A DNA stretch of 64,000 nt from assembly GCF_017813235.1 (NCBI RefSeq), contig NZ_JAGISH010000006.1:124001-188000 (forward strand). The letters are read 5' to 3'. Positions 29,151 to 37,593 of the stretch are shown here, piece after piece (the stretch's first letter is position 1; every line of letters begins with the position of its first letter). The stretch is from Sagittula salina (lineage in GTDB: Bacteria > Pseudomonadota > Alphaproteobacteria > Rhodobacterales > Rhodobacteraceae). Made by a program: the position numbers and the translations under genes. The notes below the pieces were generated by a model. The model was given only the letters and a program-made list of their open reading frames with translations. It had not been told where the DNA came from and made no database searches.

Positions 29151-30064
29151 TCCGCAAGACGTTCCTCCTTGCCCTATTGGCCCTTGCCGCCTGTTCGCCT
29201 GCGCCGCGCGACATTTCGGGCGCCCGGATACAGGCCGCTGCACCCATCGACCCGGTGCTGTCGTCAAAGCAGGCAAAACAGCTTTTCGGGGCACAACCCA
29301 CCGCTTCAAGACAGTCTTCGCAGCCGTTCGGCGGATATTCGCGCGGTTGCCTCGCCGGTGGCGCGCAGCTGCCCGAAACCGGCCCGACCTGGCAGGCGAT
29401 GCGCCTGTCTCGCAACCGGAACTGGGGCGCGCCGCAACTGGTCGACTTCATCCAGGACCTCAGCCGCAAGGCCGCGCGGCAGCCGGGCTGGAACGGGCTT
29501 TACATCGGCGACATGAGCCAGCCACGCGGCGGCCCGATGCTGACCGGCCACGCCAGCCACCAGATCGGGCTCGACGCCGATATCTGGATGCTGCCGGCCA
29601 CGGATCTGACGCTGTCGAGCAAGGCACGGGAGTCCGTCTCCTCGATCTCGCTGCGGCGGTCGTCGGGGGCCTATACCAATGACAAATGGACCCGCCAGCA
29701 CCACGAGATCATCAAGGCCGCCGCCTCTGACCCGCGTGTGGCGCGGATCTTCGTCTTTCCCGGCGCCAAGGTGCAGATGTGCAAGGACGAAAAAGGCGAC
29801 CGCGCATGGCTGCGCAAGGTCCGCCCGTGGTGGGGACACCACTACCACTTTCACGTGCGCCTGAGTTGCCCGAAGGGCGCCGCAGGCTGCCAGGACCAGG
29901 CCGCCCCGCCCCCCGGCGACGGCTGCGCCGACGCCGAACAGTGGGTGAAGAACATCCTCAACCCGCCGCCGCCGGACCCAAATGCGAAACCCGCCCCGCC
30001 AAAACGCGAGCTGACCATGGGCGACCTGCCCGGCCAGTGCGCCGCCGTGCTCTCCGCGAACTGA
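29147..30064 (+). CDS. mepA: penicillin-insensitive murein endopeptidase (M74), lipoprotein
   Basis: A 305-residue product with a lipobox (LLALAAC, Cys about 18), so probably a lipoprotein. The M74/LAS metallopeptidase motifs are GHASHQIGLDADIW (H and D zinc ligands) and HHYHFHVRL. Cysteine pairs (RGC, SCPKGAAGC, DGC) are as in MepA. It cleaves D,D (meso-Dap) cross-links in the sacculus. It is translationally coupled to the upstream UMF1 gene; the next gene starts 6 nt later. Confidence 0.93.
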   Translation: MIRKTFLLALLALAACSPAPRDISGARIQAAAPIDPVLSSKQAKQLFGAQPTASRQSSQPFGGYSRGCLAGGAQLPETGPTWQAMRLSRNRNWGAPQLVDFIQDLSRKAARQPGWNGLYIGDMSQPRGGPMLTGHASHQIGLDADIWMLPATDLTLSSKARESVSSISLRRSSGAYTNDKWTRQHHEIIKAAASDPRVARIFVFPGAKVQMCKDEKGDRAWLRKVRPWWGHHYHFHVRLSCPKGAAGCQDQAAPPPGDGCADAEQWVKNILNPPPPDPNAKPAPPKRELTMGDLPGQCAAVLSAN

Positions 30065-30070
30065 TCCTGC

Positions 30071-30976
30071 ATGACACACCCGTTCCGGAGCGGCCTGGCG
30101 CTGTTCTGCCTTGTCTGCCTCGGGGCGACCGGCTGCACGCAGGCCTCCCCCGGGGCCGACCCCCTGGGCTCCCTCGTGTGGGCCCCAAGCGAGGTCACCG
30201 CCATGGGGCGGGCCCTTGGCGGATTCTCCGGACTGGAGGTGGCGGACGACGGAAGGGCCTTCACCGCGATCAGTGACCGCGGAGTTATCGTGACAGGCAC
30301 GCTGGAACGCGACGCGACTGAGGCCCTGACCGGCGTTACGGTCAGCACCCGACAGGATCTGCGCGGCCCCGATGGCGCGCTCCTTGACAAGACAAACGTC
30401 GACTCCGAGGGACTGGCCATCGGCCTGGATGGACGCACATACGTATCGTTTGAAGGGCGCAATCGCGTCTGGACCTACGGGCCGGACGTGATCCCGCGAG
30501 CCCTCCCTGCCCCGCCTGCCTTCGACGAGATGAGCGATAACGCCGGTCCGGAGGCGCTGGCCATCGACGCGCGCGGCAGGCTCTGGACACTGCCGGAACG
30601 CTCCGGGCAACTGACACACGGCTTCCCGGCCTGGCGGTTGGACGGTTCCGCATGGACGCAGCCCTTCGTCATCCCGAGAAGCGGCGGGTTCCTGCCCGTG
30701 GGCGCCGATTTCGGCCCGGACGGCCGCCTTTACCTTCTGGAACGCGGCTTCAACGGTTTTGCCTTCCGGTCTCGCGTCCGGGCCTTTTCCCTGACCGAAA
30801 CCGCTATCACGCAAGAACAAACCCTCTTCGAGACGCCATCCTTCCGGCACGGCAACCTCGAAGGTATCTCCGTCTGGCGCGACACCGGCGGGGCGATCCG
30901 GATGACGATGATCTCGGACGACAACTTCCATCCGCTGCAAAGCACGCAAATCGTGGAATACCGCCTGCGCCCCTGA
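30071..30976 (+). CDS. lipoprotein of the esterase-like activity of phytase family
   Basis: A 301-residue protein with signal peptide and lipobox (CLGATGC). [20 protein letters not shown] opens a beta-propeller-like domain; [17 protein letters not shown], and HGNLEGISV near the end are the repeated (E)GL/GIS motifs of PF13449. Some homologues hydrolyse phosphate esters, but most are uncharacterised. It is 6 nt after mepA and probably in the same operon. Confidence 0.85.
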   Translation: MTHPFRSGLALFCLVCLGATGCTQASPGADPLGSLVWAPSEVTAMGRALGGFSGLEVADDGRAFTAISDRGVIVTGTLERDATEALTGVTVSTRQDLRGPDGALLDKTNVDSEGLAIGLDGRTYVSFEGRNRVWTYGPDVIPRALPAPPAFDEMSDNAGPEALAIDARGRLWTLPERSGQLTHGFPAWRLDGSAWTQPFVIPRSGGFLPVGADFGPDGRLYLLERGFNGFAFRSRVRAFSLTETAITQEQTLFETPSFRHGNLEGISVWRDTGGAIRMTMISDDNFHPLQSTQIVEYRLRP

Positions 30977-31083
30977 GCAGGGGCCGGGACCCTTGCCTGA
31001 TGGCGGGCGAATCGCTATAGGCCGTCCGTCCGGCATCCGGCCGGGCCAAGTCCCCGCTACCTTGTGCAAAACGGGTCCACAAA

Positions 31084-31725
31084 ATGAATCGCGCTTATAT
31101 TCCCGGCATTCTTGCCATGGCCGCCGTCGTGCTGGCTTCCAACGTGCTCGTCCAGTTCCTGCTGGGCGACTGGCTGACATGGGGGGCCTTCACCTACCCT
31201 GTGGCCTTCCTCGTCACCGACCTTATGAACCGCATCTACGGCGCCGCTGCCGCCCGCAAGGTCGTCCTCGCGGGCTTTGTCACCGGCGTGATCTGCTCGC
31301 TGATCGGTACGCAGATCATGCTTCAGGGCGACGGATACACCTACCCGGCGGTGACACTGCGCATCGCGCTGGGGTCCGGGGTGGCCTTCCTGACGGCGCA
31401 GCTGATGGATGTGGCGATCTTCGACCGCCTGCGAACGGGGGCTTGGTGGCGCGCGCCGCTGACCTCGACCCTCGTCGGCTCCTCGCTAGACACCGCGATC
31501 TTCTTCACCGTGGCCTTCTCCGGCGCACTCACCGGGCTTGAGCCGGGCAACGATGTGTCCTGGGCAAACGAGGCCCTGCCGATGCTGGGCATGGGGCCGG
31601 TGGCGCCGCTCTGGGTTTCGCTGGCGGTGGCCGACTGGATGGTAAAGCTCGCACTGGCGATGGTTGCGCTGATCCCGTTCCGGGTCATCGTTGCAAAGGT
31701 TCTGGGTCCGGCGCAGGCGGTCTGA
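31084..31725 (+). CDS. queuosine precursor transporter (YhhQ/VUT family)
   Basis: A 213-residue protein with about six TM helices. TYPVAFLVTDLMNRIYGAAAARKVV is the signature of YhhQ/VUT proteins that import preQ0/preQ1 for tRNA queuosine synthesis. No conventional Shine-Dalgarno is visible before ATG 31084, only cgggt 9-13 nt upstream. The 107-nt gap before it holds short GC stems, but I could not fit a known preQ1 riboswitch. Confidence 0.9.
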   Translation: MNRAYIPGILAMAAVVLASNVLVQFLLGDWLTWGAFTYPVAFLVTDLMNRIYGAAAARKVVLAGFVTGVICSLIGTQIMLQGDGYTYPAVTLRIALGSGVAFLTAQLMDVAIFDRLRTGAWWRAPLTSTLVGSSLDTAIFFTVAFSGALTGLEPGNDVSWANEALPMLGMGPVAPLWVSLAVADWMVKLALAMVALIPFRVIVAKVLGPAQAV

Positions 31726-31906
31726 CCGCCGCGCCATCCTGGCTGCATCTACAGGCAGATTAACCCAAATTTCGGTGTGAACGCAAAAAAGACTTTGTGG
31801 TTTGGGTAACCCGTGCCACCATCATCTTGCGTGTGTACCGAGCCAGTGGGCCAAAACCCGCACACGCTAAGCTTTGCGTTGAAAACAGCTGAAAGGAGGT
31901 GATCCA

Positions 31907-31963
31907 GTGTCTAGAGAAGCATTGGAGAGAGGTGTCGGAACAGTTCGAGGAGAAACGACCTAG
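31907..31963 (+). CDS. candidate 18-residue peptide ORF with extended Shine-Dalgarno
   Basis: GTG at 31907 to TAG at 31961-31963 encodes VSREALERGVGTVRGETT. AGGAGG is centred 7 nt upstream at ideal spacing, and the SD match to the anti-SD extends to 14 nt. A short stem (cctaggg/cccctgg) follows directly after the stop. No similar peptide is known to me. Confidence 0.45.
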   Translation: MSREALERGVGTVRGETT

Positions 31964-32031
31964 GGCAACCCCTGGGACGGTCTGATCCCCGGATTGGCAG
32001 AGTCTAACCGACCCCGCCTCCGTAATTCTCG

Positions 32032-32062
32032 AAGGGTCGCTTGACGCAAGCGGCCCTTTTAG
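32032..32062 (+). terminator. strong rho-independent terminator of the small transcript
   Basis: A 12-bp uninterrupted stem (aagggtcgcttg 32032-32043 with caagcggccctt 32047-32058, one G-U pair) has a 3-nt loop and is followed by TTTT and a T-rich tail. It lies about 40 nt before arfB. Confidence 0.88.
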
Positions 32063-32104
32063 TTTGTTCTTTACCTTTCCGCCGCCGCCCCCACATTTGC
32101 AGCC

Positions 32105-32524
32105 ATGCGCATCACTGACAGCATCACCATCGAGGACTGGGAACTGACCGAACAGTTCGTCCGCGCCTCCGGCCCTGGCGGGCAGAACGTCAACAAGGTC
32201 TCCACCGCGGTGGAGCTGCGTTTCGAGGCAGAGCGTTCGCCCAACCTGCCCGGGCCGGTAAAGGCGCGGCTGAAACGGCTGGCCGGGCGCCGTTGGACCT
32301 CGGACGGGGCGATCGTACTTCAGGTACAGGACACCCGCAGCCAGGCGCGGAACCGTGAAATCGCCCGCGAACGGCTCGCCGAACTGATCCTGAAGGCGAC
32401 GCTGAAGCCCAAGCGGCGTATCCCGACGAAACCCACGCTCGGGTCCAAACGCCGCCGCCTGCAGTCCAAGAAGGAACGCGGCGAGGTCAAAGCCATGCGC
32501 GGCAAGGTTGATCCAGGCACCTGA
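32105..32524 (+). CDS. arfB: alternative ribosome-rescue factor ArfB (peptidyl-tRNA hydrolase)
   Basis: A 139-residue release-factor-like protein. The catalytic GGQ is at residues 25-27 (ASGPGGQNVNKVSTAVELRF). A basic C-terminal tail (KPKRRIPTKPTLGSKRRRLQSKKERG) inserts in the empty mRNA channel of stalled ribosomes. It hydrolyses peptidyl-tRNA on non-stop complexes. It starts after the terminator of the small transcript and so needs its own promoter or read-through. Confidence 0.94.
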   Translation: MRITDSITIEDWELTEQFVRASGPGGQNVNKVSTAVELRFEAERSPNLPGPVKARLKRLAGRRWTSDGAIVLQVQDTRSQARNREIARERLAELILKATLKPKRRIPTKPTLGSKRRRLQSKKERGEVKAMRGKVDPGT

Positions 32525-32829
32525 GCACACGCCAAATTCGCGAACCCGATCCCGTTACTTCCCGGAAAAATACGCCCACCAAGAATACGCCCGCCAGAGC
32601 CATCCACGAGCCAACGACCGCAGGGAGGCGGCGAGACCGACAGCGCGCCAAAGGCGCTCGGACAGGAAACCGCCCACCCGAGACCAGCTACCGGGGGCGG
32701 GGCGCGAACTGCGCCGGTCCTGTCGGGGAGCGGCGCTCGGACGCCGTCAACAGGTTGCGCCGACGCAGTAACGAAGCGGTCTCTGTCCTTTCCCGCAGAA
32801 ACGTCAGGCCGCCGCGGCGCGCGGCTGGC
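32525..32829. other. 305-nt intergenic stretch between convergent arfB and TIGR02302 gene
   Basis: I recognise no gene, repeat or clear terminator here. It contains several short GC-rich inverted segments. The small open frames crossing it lack ribosome binding sites. Confidence 0.4.
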
Positions 32830-35418
32830 TCAGAATCGTTCCAGCAACCGATCAAGGTAGTCGCGTTCAACCTCCGGACGGTCCGTCTCTCCCGAACGCT
32901 TGCGCAGCTCACCCAGCAACTCTTCGGCGCGACGGTAGACATCTTCGCCCTGCAGCATCCCCTCGTCGGTGCCGGTGCGGCCCGATGTCCCGGAGTTGCG
33001 GCCCAACGGGTCGCGTTGTTCCTGCGGGTCCCCACCTTCTGCAAAGCCCTGCTGGCCGGAGCGTTGCTGCCCCTGCTGCTGATCCGCCAGCGCCTCTCCG
33101 AGGCTGCGCATCCCTTCGCGCAGCGCCTCCAGCGCCTGGCTCTGCTGGTCGATCGCCTCGCCCAGCCGCCCGTCACGCAGGGCGCGTTCGGAGCCGTCCA
33201 TCGCGTCCTCGGCACGGCCCAGAGCTTCGCCCGCGCGTTCACCCGCTTCCGAACCCTGACCCGGGAGGTTCTGTCGTTGGCGGTTCAGCTCGTCGCGCAG
33301 GGCGCGCTGCCGTTCGGCAAGGCTGTCGGACAGTGACTGCGTGCCCTGCTGTCCCTGACCCTGCTGTTCCTGACCCTGCTGTTCCCCGCTCTGACCCGGT
33401 TGCTGGCCCTGCCCCTGCTGGCCTTGCTGGCCCAAATCGCCAAAGGGGCCATGCTGGCCCTCCTGCTGACCCTGTTGGCCCTGCTGACCTTCGTTCAATT
33501 CGCGGAAGGCCTCGTCCGACAGTTGCTGCTGGTCGCGCAACGTCTCCGACAAGCCCTCCATGGCCTGTTCTCCGGGTGACTGGCCTTGCCCCTGGCCCTC
33601 GGTCATCTGCATGTTGTCCAGCATCTCCTGCAGCTGACGCATGGCCTCCTGAGCTTCCGCCATGCGGCCCTGCTCCATAAGCTCCTGAATGCGGTCCATC
33701 ATGCGCTGGATGTCGTCCTGCGACATCTCCATCATGTCCTGCGGATCGGCCTGCTGGCCCTGCTGCTCGCCGCGCTTTGCCTGTTCCTGGGCAAGCTGGC
33801 GCATGTAGTCACGCGTGGCTTCCCGCAGTTCGTGCATCAGCTCGGCGATCTCCTGGTCGGAGGCGCCGTTCTTCATCGCCTCTTCCAGCCGCTCCTGTGC
33901 CCGCTGCATCCGCTGGCGGGCGTCCTCCAGGTCGCCTTCCTCCAGCTCCAGCGCAAGATCCCAAAGCGCTTGCGTGATTTCCGCCTGCGCCTCATCGGTC
34001 ATTCCGGCCTTCGCCTGCGCTTCGATCCGCTCCATCAGGCGGCGCAGAGTCAGCGCCTGCGTGTCCTTGCGAAACAGGTCTTCCGAACGGTTCAGGATCG
34101 CCCGCAGGATCATCGCCGTCTCGCCGGCGTAGTCGCGGTTCCACAGGAGTGCCTGCCGCTCCTCCACCAATGCCGCCGCCACAGGATCGAAAAAGCGCCG
34201 CCCCGGCAGGACGATCTCCTCCGGCTGGCTCAGCGCGCTTTGCCCGCGCGCGTCCTCGACTTCGAATTCGAACCGCACCGGCAGGTTCGCCCAGGGGTGC
34301 AGCGAGAAATTCGCCACCAGAGGTTCGACGAAATCGCTGCGATCACCCGCCACCGGCATCGGCAGCGGCACCTCGATCACCTCACGCGGTTCGGGGTCCA
34401 GCGTCCGGCCCCAGCTGCGGTCCACGGTGTCGAGGTTCAGCGAAATACGCGCCACACCCGCCACGACGCCGTAATCGTCCATCGCGTGAAAGGGGATTTT
34501 CGTCTCCCCTTCATAAGAGGTCTCGATTTCCCCCTCACGCGTGACCGAAGGCCCCGAGTCCTGCAGCATCGTCACCTGCCACGCGCGCCCGCCGGGGCCG
34601 TCGATGGCCAGCCGACCAGAGCGCAGGACCTCGAAATCCTGTGCCGTGGCCGTGGCGTCGATGGGCTCTTCGCGGCCGGAAACCGTCTCCTCTACCGTCA
34701 GCGAACCGACCTGCCCGTACATCCTGAGGGTCATCTTCGCCCCCTCGGGCACGGTCAGCTCCTCTGCGGTGATGTCGTTCAGATAGACCGAAGGCAGGCG
34801 CGTGTAGGCCGGTGGCTGCATCCAGCCTTCCCACGCCGGTCCCTGCGCGAGGTCCCCGGCGCCGAGTCCCATGTTGGTTACAGATTGTACCCGCCCGAAT
34901 GACCCGAAGAGCAACGCAACCGACAGCACCAGAACCGCAACGTAGCGGAGCGCGAAGGGATCCGCCCGGTTCTGCCGCAAGTCCGGGCGCACCGGCCTCG
35001 CCTCCCGCAGGCGCTGAATCATGCGGGCGCGGTGGGCCTGCCAGACTGCGGTCGATGCCGCGTCATCGGCGCCGATCACCTGGCGGTCCATCACCGCCTG
35101 AAACGGGCGCCCTGCCATCGTCTGATCAACCCGCTGCATGGCCTGCGGTCGGGAAGGCCAACGGAACCTGCGCACGCCCCAAACCAGCGCGCCCAGCGCC
35201 AGAAGCCCCGCCAGCGCGGCGGTGGCCCAGACGACCTCTACGGGCACAATGTCCTGCAACCCGAGGATCAGCGCCCCGGCGGCCAACGCCGCCACGGTCC
35301 ACAATGGCCAGAAGGCCCGCGCAAGCTGTTCGGCGACCATTCCCGCGTGGGTGAGGGAAAGGACGACGTTCAGCCTGTCACGAAGCTCGGGGGTGAGTTG
35401 CGGTTCCTTGCGAGCCAT
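32830..35418 (-). CDS. TIGR02302/DUF4175-family membrane protein with Gln/Gly-rich tail
   Basis: An 862-residue protein. Two TM helices lie near residues 35-85 (FWPLWTVAALAAGALILGL, WATAALAGLLALGALVW) and another near 160-180. A large beta-rich exterior region (LPSVYLNDITAEELTVPEGAKM...) follows, then a helical region, then about 95 residues dominated by Q and G (roughly 603-697) before a coiled helical C-terminus. It matches the alphaproteobacterial family TIGR02302, usually next to lysA, with unknown function. It lies 37 nt downstream of the lysA stop and is likely co-transcribed. Confidence 0.88.
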   Translation of the reverse strand: MARKEPQLTPELRDRLNVVLSLTHAGMVAEQLARAFWPLWTVAALAAGALILGLQDIVPVEVVWATAALAGLLALGALVWGVRRFRWPSRPQAMQRVDQTMAGRPFQAVMDRQVIGADDAASTAVWQAHRARMIQRLREARPVRPDLRQNRADPFALRYVAVLVLSVALLFGSFGRVQSVTNMGLGAGDLAQGPAWEGWMQPPAYTRLPSVYLNDITAEELTVPEGAKMTLRMYGQVGSLTVEETVSGREEPIDATATAQDFEVLRSGRLAIDGPGGRAWQVTMLQDSGPSVTREGEIETSYEGETKIPFHAMDDYGVVAGVARISLNLDTVDRSWGRTLDPEPREVIEVPLPMPVAGDRSDFVEPLVANFSLHPWANLPVRFEFEVEDARGQSALSQPEEIVLPGRRFFDPVAAALVEERQALLWNRDYAGETAMILRAILNRSEDLFRKDTQALTLRRLMERIEAQAKAGMTDEAQAEITQALWDLALELEEGDLEDARQRMQRAQERLEEAMKNGASDQEIAELMHELREATRDYMRQLAQEQAKRGEQQGQQADPQDMMEMSQDDIQRMMDRIQELMEQGRMAEAQEAMRQLQEMLDNMQMTEGQGQGQSPGEQAMEGLSETLRDQQQLSDEAFRELNEGQQGQQGQQEGQHGPFGDLGQQGQQGQGQQPGQSGEQQGQEQQGQGQQGTQSLSDSLAERQRALRDELNRQRQNLPGQGSEAGERAGEALGRAEDAMDGSERALRDGRLGEAIDQQSQALEALREGMRSLGEALADQQQGQQRSGQQGFAEGGDPQEQRDPLGRNSGTSGRTGTDEGMLQGEDVYRRAEELLGELRKRSGETDRPEVERDYLDRLLERF

Positions 35419-35455
35419 AACGCGCCTCCTGCTGTCAGGTCGCGCGCAGGATAGC

Positions 35456-36721
35456 TCACAACCATTCAGGAATCGTATCTCTTTTTATCATTTCGTCAAA
35501 GCTGGGCCGCGCCCGGATGACGGCGAATTGATCCCCGGAGGCCAGCACTTCGGGCACCAGCGGGCGCGAGTTGTACTCCGATGCCATCACCGCGCCGTAG
35601 GCCCCGGCGCTGCGGAAGGCCACCAGGTCGCCCGCAACGAGCGGCGGCATCAGACGGCCCTTGGCAAAGGTATCGCCGCTTTCACAGACCGGGCCGACGA
35701 TGTCGTAGGGCTTCAGCTCGGCGGCCACGCCCGCCTCGATGACCGGCACGATCTCGTGGTGGGCCTCGTACATGGCGGGGCGGATAAGGTCGTTCATCGC
35801 CGCGTCCAGGATCAGGAAATCGCGCCCCTCGCCTTCCTTCAGGTAGATGACCCTCGTGACGAGTATGCCGGCGTTGCCGACCACCAGCCGCCCTGGCTCG
35901 ATCTCGATCTCGCAGCCCAGATGCCCCACGGTCCGCTCGATCAGCGCACCGTAATCCGCGGGCAGCGGCGGCGCCTCGTTCGACCGCGCGTAAGGAATGC
36001 CCAGCCCCCCGCCAAGGTCGAGCCGCGTGATCCCGTGCCCGTCGGCGCGCAGGACCTCCGTCAACTCGGCCACCTTTTTGTAAGCCTGTTCAAACGGTTC
36101 CAGCTGCGTCAGCTGCGAACCGATATGCACGTCGATACCGACAACCCTCAGGCCCGGTAGAGCCGCCGCCTCGGCGTAGACCTCGCGGGCCCGCGCGATC
36201 GGAATGCCAAACTTGTTCTCCGACTTGCCGGTGGCGATCTTCGCGTGGGTCTTTGCGTCCACGTCCGGGTTCACCCGGATGGCGATGGGCGCCTCGATCC
36301 CCAGTGACACAGCCACCTCTGAAATGGCCCGCATCTCCGGCTCGCTCTCGACGTTGAACTGCCGAATGCCGCCGGTAAGCGCGGCGCGGATTTCGTCCTG
36401 CGTCTTGCCCACGCCGGAAAACACGATCCGATCCCCCGGTACGCCCGCCGCCACAGCCCGCGCGTATTCCCCGCCCGATACCACGTCCATCCCCGCGCCT
36501 TCCTTTGCCAGCGCGGAGAGGATCGCCTGGTTCGACGCCGCCTTCATCGCGTAGCAAACGAGGTGCGGCCCCCAGTTCAACGCCTCGTCGAACAGGCGGA
36601 AATGCCGCAGGAAGGTGTTCAGCGAATAGAGGTAGAACGGCGTGCCGACCTCGGCCGCGATCTCGGCAACGGGCACGCCCTCGGCGAACAACTGGCCGTC
36701 CTTGTAAAGAAAATGATCCAT
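35456..36721 (-). CDS. lysA: diaminopimelate decarboxylase
   Basis: A 421-residue PLP enzyme that makes L-lysine from meso-diaminopimelate. Features: FYLYSLNTFLRHFRLF, the PLP lysine in LVCYAMKAASNQAI, DVVSGGEYARA, the HIGSQL loop, LDLGGGLGIPY, the active-site cysteine in GPVCESGDTFAKGR, and GAYGAVMASEYNSRP. In related genomes it follows argH and a small lipoprotein gene; here the guanidine locus lies between them. Confidence 0.97.
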   Translation of the reverse strand: MDHFLYKDGQLFAEGVPVAEIAAEVGTPFYLYSLNTFLRHFRLFDEALNWGPHLVCYAMKAASNQAILSALAKEGAGMDVVSGGEYARAVAAGVPGDRIVFSGVGKTQDEIRAALTGGIRQFNVESEPEMRAISEVAVSLGIEAPIAIRVNPDVDAKTHAKIATGKSENKFGIPIARAREVYAEAAALPGLRVVGIDVHIGSQLTQLEPFEQAYKKVAELTEVLRADGHGITRLDLGGGLGIPYARSNEAPPLPADYGALIERTVGHLGCEIEIEPGRLVVGNAGILVTRVIYLKEGEGRDFLILDAAMNDLIRPAMYEAHHEIVPVIEAGVAAELKPYDIVGPVCESGDTFAKGRLMPPLVAGDLVAFRSAGAYGAVMASEYNSRPLVPEVLASGDQFAVIRARPSFDEMIKRDTIPEWL

Positions 36722-36833
36722 GGCGCGTCCTCCTCGGGCAGGTTCCGGCGCGCTTTACCTCAGGGCGGGCAAGGGAGCCAGAGATTTCCGGCTCCCCGAG
36801 CCCTCGCGGGGCCGCTCGGAACCCCCTCATGTC

Positions 36834-36992
36834 TCAGCGGCGCCCGATCCAGGCCACGGCACCCGCCGCCAGCAGCGCCAGCAAGGCCAGCATCATCGCA
36901 GGCTCCGACCCATGCGGGTGCAGATGCGCCCCCGCCTCATGCGCAATTGCCGGTCCGGCGGCCAGCGCCGCGATAGCCACAAGATACTTCAT
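36834..36992 (-). CDS. small membrane/periplasmic protein, 52 aa, with histidines
   Basis: MKYLVAIAALAAGPAIAHEAG is a signal-like N-terminus, followed by HLHPHGSE and a C-terminal TM helix (MMLALLALLAAGAVAWIGRR). The ATG at 36992 overlaps the upstream His-rich gene's TGA (ATGA) and AAGGAGATCG precedes it, so the two are coupled. Function unknown. The histidine cluster and coupling suggest a part in the same metal-handling step, which is inference only. Confidence 0.6.
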   Translation of the reverse strand: MKYLVAIAALAAGPAIAHEAGAHLHPHGSEPAMMLALLALLAAGAVAWIGRR

Positions 36993-37474
36993 CCTTCGAT
37001 CTCCTTCTTTCGTTTGGCCAGGAAGTCCCTGACATCCAGAACGCTTTTCTCGTCCATGGAGACGTAGACCAGCGCCATGTTGGTACGCTCCCGGACCATC
37101 TGGCCGGGAAACGGCAGGTAGCTCAGTTCGCGCGATCCAAAGGAGGGCGAGGCCGTGCCCACCTGCCATTCGGTCTTCAACTCCACGTCCACCAGTTTCA
37201 GCGCGGTGGCGCCGCCCTTGCCCGGCCGCTCGAAAGGCACGCCAGCCAACTTCAGGTAAGACGTCTTGTCCCCCGCCTGGACGAAGCCTTCGATGAACTG
37301 CGTGGCCAGCACCTGCAGGTCCGCCGCGTCATCCTGATCGTGCATGTGAGAATGCAGATGGTCACCATCCGCGTGGTTGTGCCCGGGCCCATGGACGTGT
37401 TCGTGCCCATAGTCATGTCCGTGGCCATGGTCGTGCCCGTGGTGCCCGTGGTGGTGGTGGTGATCATGCGGCAT
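36989..37474 (-). CDS. His-rich protein, candidate nickel chaperone/store for the guanidine hydrolase
   Basis: A 161-residue protein. The first 47 residues contain 21 histidines with Asp and Gly (MPHDHHHHHGHHGHDHGHGH...), like the metal-storage tails of HypB, UreE or SlyD. The remaining part (LQVLATQFIEGFVQAGDKTSYLKLAGVPFE...KKEIEG) is a small alpha/beta domain I do not recognise. There is no signal peptide, so it is cytoplasmic. Start 37474 is chosen at the His-rich start; the longer frame adds a low-complexity lead. It lies 119 nt after the GdmH-like gene on the same strand. Nickel specificity is inferred from context; zinc or copper are possible. Confidence 0.75.
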   Translation of the reverse strand: MPHDHHHHHGHHGHDHGHGHDYGHEHVHGPGHNHADGDHLHSHMHDQDDAADLQVLATQFIEGFVQAGDKTSYLKLAGVPFERPGKGGATALKLVDVELKTEWQVGTASPSFGSRELSYLPFPGQMVRERTNMALVYVSMDEKSVLDVRDFLAKRKKEIEG

Positions 37475-37526
37475 CACGAACCCTCCCCGCCTCGACGTGG
37501 GCCGGGGCAGCACGCCCCGCCCCAGC

Positions 37527-37565
37527 TTCGCCCTGGTTTAAATACTCCCGGGGTCCGGGGCAGAG
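37527..37565. repeat. intergenic repeat element, copy 3
   Basis: ctggtttaaatactcccgggg followed by tccggggcagag forms cccgg-ggt-ccggg. It matches the ggtccaaatactcccggggg core of copy 2. It lies between the GdmH-like gene and the His-rich gene and might attenuate transcription between them. Confidence 0.5.
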
Positions 37566-37593
37566 GCCCGACGCTCTCCTACCGTGCAAGTCC

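Larger units (their letters stand above)
31891..32062 (+). ncRNA. small orphan transcript with anti-anti-SD leader, mini-ORF and terminator
   Basis: The 379-nt gap 31726-32104 has no long gene but contains an ordered unit. An upstream inverted pair (gcgtgtg near 31831, cacacgc near 31861) precedes a 14-nt sequence AAAGGAGGTGATCC (31892-31905), complementary to the 16S rRNA 3' end. An 18-codon ORF and a 12-bp terminator follow. A GCCTCC at about 32015-32020 could pair with GGAGG and mask it. No long CDS is served by this signal. The 5' end is unknown; the interval is my minimal estimate. It could be an sRNA, a leader-peptide transcript, or both. Confidence 0.55.

Noticed and set aside
31051..31083. 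Possible preQ1 riboswitch pseudoknot before the queuosine-precursor transporter
   Set aside because: A 4-bp stem (cccg/cgggt) and loop-tail pairing (ttgtg/cacaa) can be drawn, but loop lengths are too short and the conserved preQ1-I bases are missing. A covariance search with the preQ1 families would settle it.
31891..31906. Possible fragment of a 16S rRNA gene (matches the reverse complement of its 3' end)
   Set aside because: The match stops after 14-15 nt on both sides, and its spacing to a GTG is ideal for a ribosome binding site, so an extended Shine-Dalgarno explains it better.
33330..33610. Suspected DNA tandem repeat (recurring ctgctgnccctg)
   Set aside because: It is the coding sequence for the Gln/Gly-rich tail of the TIGR02302 protein; codons vary and the period is irregular.
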